DNA of 64,000 bases from IDS-8 sp035304285 (GTDB lineage Bacteria; Pseudomonadota; Gammaproteobacteria; Steroidobacterales; Woeseiaceae). Positions 25,598 to 33,932 of this stretch are shown piece by piece (position 1 is the first letter of the stretch; each line of letters begins with the position of its first letter). The notes beneath the pieces were generated by a model. It saw nothing but the letters and a program-made list of their open reading frames with translations, was not told where the DNA came from and searched no databases. Position numbers and translations under genes: made by a program. Location of the stretch: the NCBI GenBank assembly GCA_035304285.1, contig DATGQI010000036.1, positions 1 through 64,000 of the forward strand, in the 5' to 3' direction.

Positions 25598-28500
25598 ATG
25601 CGTCGACTGATAGAAATTGCCACGGAACGTCGCGTCACGATCGTGATGTTTACCATCGCAATAGCACTGTTCGGAATGGTGTCCCTGTCGCGGCTTAACC
25701 TGACGCTGTTGCCGGATATCTCCTACCCCACGATCACCATTCGCACGGAACTCACCGGTGCGGCACCGATCGAGGTGGAGAGCCTGTTGACCAAGCCGAT
25801 CGAGGAAGCGGTCGGCGTCATCAGGAACGTGCGCCTGGTTCGTTCCGTGTCGCGTGCCGGCCAGTCGGACGTCACGCTGGAATTCGCCTGGGGTACGGAT
25901 ATGGATATCGCGGGCGTCGACGTTCGCGAGAAGGTCGACATCATTGAGCTGCCGCTGGAAGCGGACCGCCCGCTCCTCTTGAGGTTCGATCCCTCGTCCG
26001 AGCCGATCGTCCGGCTGGGACTGCTACAAAAAGGCGCTGGCGCCGGGACCGGCAGCACCAGCGAGGGCCAGCTCAAGGAACTGCGCAGGCTGGCGGAGGA
26101 CAGGATCAAGAACGACCTGGAAGCGGAGGAAGGTACGGCCGCGGTCAAGGTCAGTGGCGGCCTCGAAGATGAAATCCAGATCCAGGTTGACCAGCAGAAG
26201 CTGTCGCAGCTCGGCATAAGTATCGAACTCATCGCCGAGCGGATTCGCGCCGAAAACGTCAACCTGTCGGGAGGGCGGCTGGAAGAAGGCGCGCAACGAT
26301 TCCTGGTGCGCACGCTCAACGAGTTCCAGACGGTCGAAGAGTTCTCGAACGCAATCGTCGCGAACGTGGCGGATCGTCCTGTCTACCTGAGAGACATAGC
26401 AACAGTCAGCCGCGGCTACAAGGAGCGCGAGGCGATCACCCGCGTGAACGGCGAGGAATCGGTTGAACTCGCTGTCTACAAGGAGGGAGATGCGAATACC
26501 GTACAGGTTGCAAGGCGGATCGACCGGCGGCTGGAGCAGGTCCGGGAAACGCTCCCGGACGATCTGGAGCTGGTAAAGATTTACGACCAGTCGAAATTCA
26601 TCTCGGCGGCAATCGGCCAGGTAACCTCTGCCGCGATCTCGGGCGGCGTTCTCGCCATCCTGGTCCTGTACGGCTTCCTCCGTGATGCCAAGGCAACTTC
26701 CATCATCGCGCTCGCTATCCCGGTGTCGGTGATTGGTACCTTTCTCCTGATGTACACGAACGATGTGTCGCTCAACATCATGTCGCTCGGCGGTATAGCG
26801 CTGGCCGTCGGCATGCTCGTCGACAACTCGATCGTCGTTCTGGAGAACATCGTCCGGAAGAAGGAAGAGGGTCAGGGCGATCTCGAAGCAGCAAGAAACG
26901 GGACAAGTGAGGTGTCTGGCGCCGTGATGGCTTCTACCCTGACCACGATCGCCGTGTTCTTCCCGATGGTGTTTATCAGCGGTATCGCAGGTCAGCTGTT
27001 CCGCGACCAGGCGCTGACCGTCACTTTTGCCCTGATACTCTCACTGGTGGTGGCGTTGACCCTGATACCGATGCTCGCGGCCCTCGGCGGCCGTAGCCGA
27101 TATGTCGAGGCCGGCGAGGAAACCGCTCCCAATCGCTTCACCCGTGGTGTTGCATTCATCGTGCGGCTGTTCGCGTACCTGTTCGCTGCCGTGCGCCAGG
27201 TATTCTGGGCGCTGCTCTGGATACCTTCCTGGTCCTTCCAGAAGCTCAACAACGCGGCAGCGAATCGTTATGCACCTCTCCTGGAATGGTCGCTCGGGCA
27301 TCGCGCGGCTGTGGTTGCAGGCGCGCTCGCGATCTTCGTCGGGTCGATGCTGCTCATCCCGAGGCTCGGGACAGAGTTGATCCCGCAGCTGTCTCAGGGA
27401 GAATTCAATGTCGACCTGCGGCTGGCACCTGGCGCACCCCTCTCCGAAACGGACCGGGCAATCCAGGCTGCAGAACAGGCAACCGGCGACATCGACACCA
27501 TCGCCCTCAACTATTCTGTGGCAGGCACAGGCAACAGGCTCGATGCCAGCCCGGTAGACGCCGGTGAAAACACGGGCACCCTCAGCGTCACGCTCGAGGC
27601 CGGCGCGGGCCGCGAGGCCGAGCAGGCGGCGATGCGCGCAATGCGAGACGCGCTCTCGCACCTGCCCGGCGTCCAGTACGAGTTCAGCCGTCCTTCGCTG
27701 ATGAGCTTTTCCAACCCCTTGCAGATCGAGATCTCGGGCTACGACCTCCTCACACTCGAAGCCGTCAACCGGGACATCGTCGATGCAATGGGGCAGTCGG
27801 ATCGGTTTACGGACATCCGGACGACGATTGAGATGGGTAACCCGGAAATCCAGATCGTGTTCGACCAGGAGCGCGCAGCCGCACTGGGCCTGTCGGTCCG
27901 GGACATCGCAGACCGGGTCGTGGCCAACGTGCGCGGCGAACTTGCCACTCGCTATACGTGGCGCGACAAGAAAATTGACGTGCTTGTGCGAAGTGTCGAC
28001 CGCGAGAACGCAAGTATCGGGGATGTCCGGAGCCTGATCGTCAATCCGGCATCTGAGCGACCGGTTACGCTCGAAGCCGTAGCTGCAGTCGGCGTCGCGC
28101 GAGGGCCATCCGAAATTCGTCGCGTTGCCCAGGAACGGGTTGCGATCATTACTGCCAACCTCGCTTTCGGCGACCTTGGCGCCGCCGCGGCGGAAGCCCG
28201 GGACATCATCAATCGCACTCCTATGCCTGCCGGAGTGGCTGCGATGGTCTCCGGCCAGAACGAAGAAATGCAGGAGTCGTTCCGCTCGATGCAGTTCGCG
28301 TTGATACTGGCGGTGTTCCTCGTATACCTCGTGATGGCGTCGCAGTTCGAGTCACTGATCCACCCGTTCGTTATCCTGTTCACCATCCCGCTGGCCCTCG
28401 TCGGCGCGGTGCTGGGGCTTTACGTAACAGGGACGACCGTAAACGTGGTCGCATTCATCGGCGTGATCATGCTCGCCGGAATCGTCGTGAACAACGCAAT

Positions 28501-28822
28501 CGTACTGGTAGACCTGATCAACCAGCTGCGTGCCGAGGGAATGGAAAAGACTGCGGCGATCATGACCGCAGGCCGCGCCCGCCTTCGCCCGATCCTGATG
28601 ACTACTCTGACGACGGTTCTCGGCCTGCTGCCGATGGCGATCGGCTTCGGCGAGGGCGCGGAAGTCCGGACACCGATGGCCATTACCGTCATCGGCGGCC
28701 TGCTGACGTCGACGATACTGACGCTGGTGGTGATCCCGGTGGTGTACTCGCTCCTCGATCGCAAAAAGTACGCCAGGCTAGAGATGGCGGCAGGCAACCT
28801 TCCTGCGCCGGCCCGCACCTGA
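25598..28822 (+). CDS. RND efflux inner-membrane permease 1
   Basis: 1074 residues, the HAE1/AcrB-type size, with twelve membrane helices in two halves and large periplasmic loops (LPDISYPTITIRTELTGAAPIEVE). The proton-relay helix TM4 reads VGMLVDNSIVVLEN, so the second Asp of the AcrB pair (LVDD) is Asn. TM10 reads IVVNNAIVLVD, with Asn where AcrB has its relay Lys. This divergent relay occurs in a known subset of RND proteins. There is an unusually long cytoplasmic insert around residues 505-560. Substrate unknown; lipophilic compounds are likely. Confidence 0.92.
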   Translation: MRRLIEIATERRVTIVMFTIAIALFGMVSLSRLNLTLLPDISYPTITIRTELTGAAPIEVESLLTKPIEEAVGVIRNVRLVRSVSRAGQSDVTLEFAWGTDMDIAGVDVREKVDIIELPLEADRPLLLRFDPSSEPIVRLGLLQKGAGAGTGSTSEGQLKELRRLAEDRIKNDLEAEEGTAAVKVSGGLEDEIQIQVDQQKLSQLGISIELIAERIRAENVNLSGGRLEEGAQRFLVRTLNEFQTVEEFSNAIVANVADRPVYLRDIATVSRGYKEREAITRVNGEESVELAVYKEGDANTVQVARRIDRRLEQVRETLPDDLELVKIYDQSKFISAAIGQVTSAAISGGVLAILVLYGFLRDAKATSIIALAIPVSVIGTFLLMYTNDVSLNIMSLGGIALAVGMLVDNSIVVLENIVRKKEEGQGDLEAARNGTSEVSGAVMASTLTTIAVFFPMVFISGIAGQLFRDQALTVTFALILSLVVALTLIPMLAALGGRSRYVEAGEETAPNRFTRGVAFIVRLFAYLFAAVRQVFWALLWIPSWSFQKLNNAAANRYAPLLEWSLGHRAAVVAGALAIFVGSMLLIPRLGTELIPQLSQGEFNVDLRLAPGAPLSETDRAIQAAEQATGDIDTIALNYSVAGTGNRLDASPVDAGENTGTLSVTLEAGAGREAEQAAMRAMRDALSHLPGVQYEFSRPSLMSFSNPLQIEISGYDLLTLEAVNRDIVDAMGQSDRFTDIRTTIEMGNPEIQIVFDQERAAALGLSVRDIADRVVANVRGELATRYTWRDKKIDVLVRSVDRENASIGDVRSLIVNPASERPVTLEAVAAVGVARGPSEIRRVAQERVAIITANLAFGDLGAAAAEARDIINRTPMPAGVAAMVSGQNEEMQESFRSMQFALILAVFLVYLVMASQFESLIHPFVILFTIPLALVGAVLGLYVTGTTVNVVAFIGVIMLAGIVVNNAIVLVDLINQLRAEGMEKTAAIMTAGRARLRPILMTTLTTVLGLLPMAIGFGEGAEVRTPMAITVIGGLLTSTILTLVVIPVVYSLLDRKKYARLEMAAGNLPAPART

Positions 28823-28826
28823 CGCG

Positions 28827-31800
28827 ATGAAACACACCGAAATTGCGGTGAGGCGACCCGTCACGACGTTCGTGATATTCGTCGCGCTTGCCCTTGTTGG
28901 CCTGATCTCCTCACGCCTTCTTCCGCTCGAAAAGTTTCCCGATATCGAGTTCCCGGGAATATTCATCCAGGTTCCGTATGAGGGCTCAACACCGGAAGAA
29001 GTCGAACGGCTGATCACCCGTCCCATCGAGGAAGCGCTTGCCACCTTGAGCGGCGTCGAGAGAATGGTCTCCACCTCGAGCGAAAGCCAGGCGGAAGTGT
29101 TCCTCGAATTCGGGTGGGACCAGAGCATGGGCGCGAAAGGCATAGAAGCGCGCGCCAAGGTAGACGGGATCCGCCATGAACTTCCGGAGGATGTCCGGCG
29201 GGTTTTCATCTTTACCGGCTCGCTCGGCGACCAACCGGTCTTGCAACTGCGCATCTCCAGCCAGCGCGATCTCTCCGACAGTTACGGGTTACTGGACCGG
29301 CTGCTGAAACGCCGCATCGAGCGCGTGGAGGGAGTGTCGCGAGTCGACCTCCAGGGAGTCGACCCGAAGGAGATTCGGATACTGATAGACGCCGACAGGA
29401 TGTCGGCCCATGGCGTGGATATCGATCAGCTCAAACAGCTTCTCGAGCAAAGCAACTTCGCCGTCAGCGCGGGTCGTATCACCGACAGCGGGCAGCGTTT
29501 CAGTGTGCGTCCACGGGGAGAATTTGCGTCCCTCGAGGAGATCCGCAACCTGGTCATCGACAGCAGTAACCTGCGCCTCAAGGACGTTGCCGCCGTCGAG
29601 ATGCGCAGTCCGGACCGTGACTACGGACGTCACCTGAACCGCAGCTATGCGATCGGCCTCGCCGTCAGCAAGGCGACCGGGGCTAACATGGTCGAAGTGT
29701 CCGACCGCGTCATGAAGGAGATTGAGGAGATAAGCCAGCTGCCCCAGATGCGCGGCATAGAGATATTCGACCTCGACAACCAGGCTGACAGCGTACGGAA
29801 GTCTTTGGGCGATCTCCTGCAAGCCGGTCTGATCGGAGCGCTTCTCGCAGTGGTGGTGCTGTACCTGTTCCTGCGTCACATCACGACGACACTTATCGTC
29901 ATCGCCGCTGTGCCTTTCGCCCTCACTATTACCCTCGGCGTCATGTACTTCGCGGACCTGAGCCTCAACATCCTCAGCATGATGGGACTGATGCTTGCTG
30001 TCGGCATGCTCGTGGATAACGCCGTCGTCGTCACGGAAAGCATCTTCCGCCGGCGCGCCATTAATCCGGAGCAACCATTCCAGGCCACCCTCGCCGGCGT
30101 CAACGAGGTTGGGCTTGCTGTCATCGCAGGAACGGCAACGACCATCATCGTCTTCGTACCGCTAATGTTCGGCACGAAGACCGACATCTCCATTTTCATG
30201 ACGCATGTCTCCGTTACCATCATGGTGGCACTGGTTGCGTCGCTCTGCATCGCGCAGACGCTCGTGCCCATGCTTGCCGCCCGGGTTCCCGCGCCACCAC
30301 CGGCGAAAGAGGGAGCCTGGATGACGAGGCTGACCAGCCGCTACGCCCGGAGTCTCGGCTGGATACTCGGTCATCCATGGTGGACCGGCGTCGGAGTGGT
30401 GCTGATCTGCGCAGTCGGCGTCATGCCGTTGATGCTGAATCTCGTCAAGTTCGACGCTTTCCCGCAGGATGCGGGCCGACGGCTGTACATGCCCTACCAT
30501 CTTGAGGGGCAGTATCCGCTGGAAACGGTCAAGAACGCGGTGGACAGGGTGGAAGCATACCTTTTCGAGAACCAGGAAGAGTTCAATATCCGCGCTGTGT
30601 ACAGCTACTACGACAAGGGCGAAGCGCAGTCGACGTTGCTGCTTACTGACGAAGAGGACGCGACTCTCTCGACCTCGGAAGTCATCGAGCGAATCAAGGA
30701 GAACCTGCCGGTCATCGCGATCGGTAAACCGAATTTCCAGTTCGACCAGCAGGGCGGAGGTGAAGGCTTCAGCCTGCAGGTCTCCGGCGACTCCACGTCG
30801 CGTCTCAACGAACTGGGAGCAGAAGTAGTGCGCCTGCTCTCGGGCGTCGAAGGACTGGAAGACATCCGCTCCGACGCGGAGTCGGGTGAGCGCGAGGTGC
30901 GGGTCTCGATCGACAGGATCCGTGCGGCACAGGCCGGCCTCACGACAAGGCAGATCGCCGACGCAATAGCAGTCGCCATGCGCGGCCAGAACCTTCGCGA
31001 GTTCCGTGGCGAGAGTGGAGAAGTGGAAGTGCGGCTGGCGTTTCGGGAAAGCGACAAGCAAAGTATCGACCAGCTCGGAGGGCTCCCGCTGTACACGGGC
31101 GACGGACGCCGGATCAGGCTCGGGAGCGTCGCCGATTTCGAGATGGGCTTCTCACCGGACTCGATCCGGCGCACCGACCGCCAGACCGGGGTCGTGCTGA
31201 GCGCGAACCTTGCAGGCGACGCCACTCTCGATACCGTGCGGCCGAAAGTCGAGGCGCTGATGGGGCAGTTCGAGTTGCCGCCCGGCTACAGCTGGAAATT
31301 CGGCCGCGGCTTCGAGCGACAGGATGAAACACAGCAGATGATGTTGCAGAACATCGTGCTCGGTATCGCCTGCATCTTCCTCGTTATGGCAGCGCTGTTC
31401 GAATCGCTGCTGTTTCCGTTTTCCATCATCCTGGGATCAATCGTGTTCTCGATCTTCGGCGTGTTTCTCCTGTTCGCCGCGACGGGTACCACCTTCACGT
31501 TCATGGCTTCGATCGGCATCATGATCCTGATCGGGGTCGTGGTGAACAATGGCATCGTTCTGATCGACCATGTGAACAACCTGCGCCTGCAAGGCCTCCC
31601 CCGGAACGCGGCAGTTATCGAGGCCGGACGCGACCGGCTGCGCCCGATCCTGATGACCGTTGCCACTACCATCGTGGGTCTCGCACCCCTGGCAGTCAGC
31701 ACCACGCAGATCGGCGGCGATGGCCCCGCTTACTTCCCCATGGCGCGCGCCATCATCGGCGGGCTGGCATTTTCCACGATCGTGTCCCTGCTGGTGGTGC

Positions 31801-31907
31801 CAGCGTTCTACTGTTACTTCGACACCCTGTCCGCATGGGGTCGCAAGGTGATGCGAACTGCACGCGGCCACGTAGGCCGCGCCGACACCGCCGGCGCTGG
31901 CGGCTAA
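28827..31907 (+). CDS. RND efflux inner-membrane permease 2
   Basis: 1026 residues, starting 4 bases after permease 1. N-terminal hallmark RRPVTTFVIFVALALVGLIS; porter loops with LPLEKFPDIEFPGIFIQVPY. TM4 reads VGMLVDNAVVVTES and TM10 VVVNNGIVLIDHVN, the same LVDN/VNN relay as permease 1. The two permeases resemble each other no more than MdtB and MdtC do, so this is an old pairing. No outer-membrane factor follows; the pump presumably uses a TolC encoded elsewhere. The convergent gene begins 134 bases on. Confidence 0.92.
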   Translation: MKHTEIAVRRPVTTFVIFVALALVGLISSRLLPLEKFPDIEFPGIFIQVPYEGSTPEEVERLITRPIEEALATLSGVERMVSTSSESQAEVFLEFGWDQSMGAKGIEARAKVDGIRHELPEDVRRVFIFTGSLGDQPVLQLRISSQRDLSDSYGLLDRLLKRRIERVEGVSRVDLQGVDPKEIRILIDADRMSAHGVDIDQLKQLLEQSNFAVSAGRITDSGQRFSVRPRGEFASLEEIRNLVIDSSNLRLKDVAAVEMRSPDRDYGRHLNRSYAIGLAVSKATGANMVEVSDRVMKEIEEISQLPQMRGIEIFDLDNQADSVRKSLGDLLQAGLIGALLAVVVLYLFLRHITTTLIVIAAVPFALTITLGVMYFADLSLNILSMMGLMLAVGMLVDNAVVVTESIFRRRAINPEQPFQATLAGVNEVGLAVIAGTATTIIVFVPLMFGTKTDISIFMTHVSVTIMVALVASLCIAQTLVPMLAARVPAPPPAKEGAWMTRLTSRYARSLGWILGHPWWTGVGVVLICAVGVMPLMLNLVKFDAFPQDAGRRLYMPYHLEGQYPLETVKNAVDRVEAYLFENQEEFNIRAVYSYYDKGEAQSTLLLTDEEDATLSTSEVIERIKENLPVIAIGKPNFQFDQQGGGEGFSLQVSGDSTSRLNELGAEVVRLLSGVEGLEDIRSDAESGEREVRVSIDRIRAAQAGLTTRQIADAIAVAMRGQNLREFRGESGEVEVRLAFRESDKQSIDQLGGLPLYTGDGRRIRLGSVADFEMGFSPDSIRRTDRQTGVVLSANLAGDATLDTVRPKVEALMGQFELPPGYSWKFGRGFERQDETQQMMLQNIVLGIACIFLVMAALFESLLFPFSIILGSIVFSIFGVFLLFAATGTTFTFMASIGIMILIGVVVNNGIVLIDHVNNLRLQGLPRNAAVIEAGRDRLRPILMTVATTIVGLAPLAVSTTQIGGDGPAYFPMARAIIGGLAFSTIVSLLVVPAFYCYFDTLSAWGRKVMRTARGHVGRADTAGAGG

Positions 31908-32041
31908 CGGCCTGCAGGAGCCGACGTAAAGCGAAAGCACCGGGGATACGAAATGCGCGCCTGGTCCCCTCGGGGCGGCGGCGAATCCGGGCGAGCTCGC
32001 TGTTCTTTCATCCACCTTCACACTCGCCCGCATGGCGGGCT
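31908..32041. repeat. REP-like repeat in the gap between RND permease 2 and the GlyGly-CTERM gene
   Basis: This convergent intergenic region contains actcgcccgcatggcgggct at 32024, a third member of the family seen at 9365 and 38544. A partly complementary unit (cctgcaggagccgacg) lies near 31911. No T-run terminator is visible. Nothing else is recognised here. Confidence 0.45.
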
Positions 32042-32848
32042 CTACGAGCCAGAACGCCTGCGGCGATGTCTGGCGACGAGCAGCGTTGACCCAAGCAGCA
32101 CGGCCATTTGCCAGTCGAAGGCGCCACCGCCACTGCGATGGTGATGGTGGTGTCGATTTGGGTCGTCGCGGTTGAAGTCCTCGAGCGGCAGGAATCCAAG
32201 ACCGGAATCGTCTTCCGGCCCGATGTCGGCAACAAAGGCGCCATCGTAGGTATCGTACAACTCGATCAACAGGTCGTAGCTTCCGGTGGGATAGCCGGTT
32301 TCGAGTTCCGTTACCACCACGTACTCATCGTCGCTGGTGGCGCCATAAATGCTGAAGGGTTCGGTAACGGCGTATTCATTCCACGGCCCCCCTTCATAGC
32401 TCAGGTACAAGACAGCGTAGACATCGGCAACTTCGAAGTACGTGTCTGCGTCGAACAGAACGTCCAATCCATGGAAGTAGCCATCCTGGTCGTCGTCGTT
32501 GAAAAGCTGCACGTCCGCGTAGTAGAACCAGAAGTCGTTCGAGGCAGATTGGTATCCCTTCGATTCGATCGCCGCGGTGCCGGATGAAGCTTTGCCGCTG
32601 GTCGTTGCCGGACCCGGTTTCCGGCGGAGTCCTTCAGTCACCAGGGGATCGAAGGCATCGCTGGTCCGGGCCTTCAGGGACATTCGCTCGCGCCCGCCCT
32701 TGTCAAAGTAGAGGGTCGTGGATTCCCGCTCCTCGGCTTGCTCAGGCTGCTGGTCGCCAGCCGCAGAAGTCTGTCCGATGCCAAGCCCGAGAAACGCGGC
32801 AATGACAGCGCGCCCGATCCATTCTCTCGTGGTTGTAAACGTGAACAT
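32042..32848 (-). CDS. Choice-of-anchor H family protein with GlyGly-CTERM sorting signal
   Basis: 268 residues from the ATG at 32848 (site GAGG). A signal peptide is followed by a linker and a beta-sandwich domain typed by FYYADVQLFNDDDQDGYFHG and VYAVLYLSYEGGPWNEY. This is the choice-of-anchor H consensus. The end is tripartite: SGGG, a hydrophobic helix (WQMAVLLGSTLLVA) and RHRRRR, i.e. a GlyGly-CTERM signal cut by rhombosortase. A five-His run precedes it and could bind metal. The mature protein should be placed on the cell surface or secreted via type II secretion. Function unknown. Confidence 0.85.
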   Translation of the reverse strand: MFTFTTTREWIGRAVIAAFLGLGIGQTSAAGDQQPEQAEERESTTLYFDKGGRERMSLKARTSDAFDPLVTEGLRRKPGPATTSGKASSGTAAIESKGYQSASNDFWFYYADVQLFNDDDQDGYFHGLDVLFDADTYFEVADVYAVLYLSYEGGPWNEYAVTEPFSIYGATSDDEYVVVTELETGYPTGSYDLLIELYDTYDGAFVADIGPEDDSGLGFLPLEDFNRDDPNRHHHHHRSGGGAFDWQMAVLLGSTLLVARHRRRRSGS

Positions 32849-32981
32849 GACGAAGTCCTCTTTGCCGCACATCCGGTGCTTGTACGCATTAAAGGACAGT
32901 AACGATGAATCGAGGCTGAACCCGCGGGCGCGTTTCATGAACGGATAATGAACGAGCCCACATGCCGCCTGGCCCTCGGCT

Positions 32982-33932
32982 TTACGAGGCCTCGCGCATG
33001 CCCGCGAGGTCTGCTTCCGCGGCGATGAAGCCGAAGGAGTCCCACCCATCGGTGCTGGTGATCTCCTGCAGGCGTCTCCGCGCCTCCGCCCGGTCGCCAC
33101 TGTAAAAAAACCAGTTCGCGATGCCGTAAGCCGCGGCTGCACCGGTCGGATTGCCTGTGTCGTCGGATGCCAGGGCAGCCAGCGACAGCTCCCCCTTGTA
33201 GAAGAGACAAAGACGGTGATAGACGGTGTTCTCGATGACGTTCATGTCAGCGGTAATATCGTCAAGCGTCTGCTCAGCTTCCGCGGGCTTGCCCATGCGA
33301 CGCAGGATCATGTAACGCCAGTGCGTTGTCGACACGCGGTTGTCGTCATTTCCACCCGTGTCGTAGGCTGCCTGAAACGCCCGGTAAGCGTTAGGCCAAT
33401 CGTGCTTCAGGTAGTACGCGAGCCCCAGGTGATACCAGATGTTTCCGTGGAGTGTGCTCACCGGGATATTCAGCGCATTTGGCATACCGTCCGGCTCGAT
33501 CGTGTTCTCCTCGTTTTGGATCAGGTCCGCCGCAAATTCGAGATCTTCGATTGCGCGCCGGAACTCTCGCACCGAGATGAGCCGATGACCGCGATGCCGG
33601 TACATGCGTGCGTCGCGCGGATGCTTTTCCATGCCCTCCGAAAAGATGCGGATTGCGCTGCGGTAATCCCCGGTATACGCCATGCGCCGGCCGTACCAGA
33701 TGATGCTGTCCGCATCCCCCGGGTGCTGCTCGTAGGCGGCTCTTGCCGCGTCGAGTTTCTCGAGAGCAGCATTATCCGGCTGTCCCGAAACAAGCGCTTC
33801 TCCAAAGAGCGTATAGCCTTGCACCCCCTTCGGCAGCTCCGGCGCGCCGTCACCGGGAGAAGCCGCAGCGACGGATGCCGTGGAAGCCAGGAAGGTCCAG
33901 ACCGCAATGGCGATGATCAACCTCGATATCAT
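32982..33932 (-). CDS. Exported TPR protein coupled to the M28 peptidase
   Basis: 316 residues. Signal peptide (LIIAIAVWTFLASTASVAAA) then TPR units: DSIIWYGRRMAYTGDYRSAI, ARMYRHRGHRLISVREFRRA, NIWYHLGLAYYLKHDWPNAY. The start overlaps the stop of the upstream peptidase by 4 bases (ATGA), so the two are translated together and may form one periplasmic complex. Cysteine-poor and slightly acidic. No catalytic motif. Confidence 0.8.
   Translation of the reverse strand: MISRLIIAIAVWTFLASTASVAAASPGDGAPELPKGVQGYTLFGEALVSGQPDNAALEKLDAARAAYEQHPGDADSIIWYGRRMAYTGDYRSAIRIFSEGMEKHPRDARMYRHRGHRLISVREFRRAIEDLEFAADLIQNEENTIEPDGMPNALNIPVSTLHGNIWYHLGLAYYLKHDWPNAYRAFQAAYDTGGNDDNRVSTTHWRYMILRRMGKPAEAEQTLDDITADMNVIENTVYHRLCLFYKGELSLAALASDDTGNPTGAAAAYGIANWFFYSGDRAEARRRLQEITSTDGWDSFGFIAAEADLAGMREAS

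Noticed and set aside
29289..31061. Two long minus-strand ORFs inside RND permease 2
   Set aside because: Antisense shadows of a strongly conserved membrane-protein gene; composition (Asp/His/Glu-rich) is the usual mirror of hydrophobic codons.
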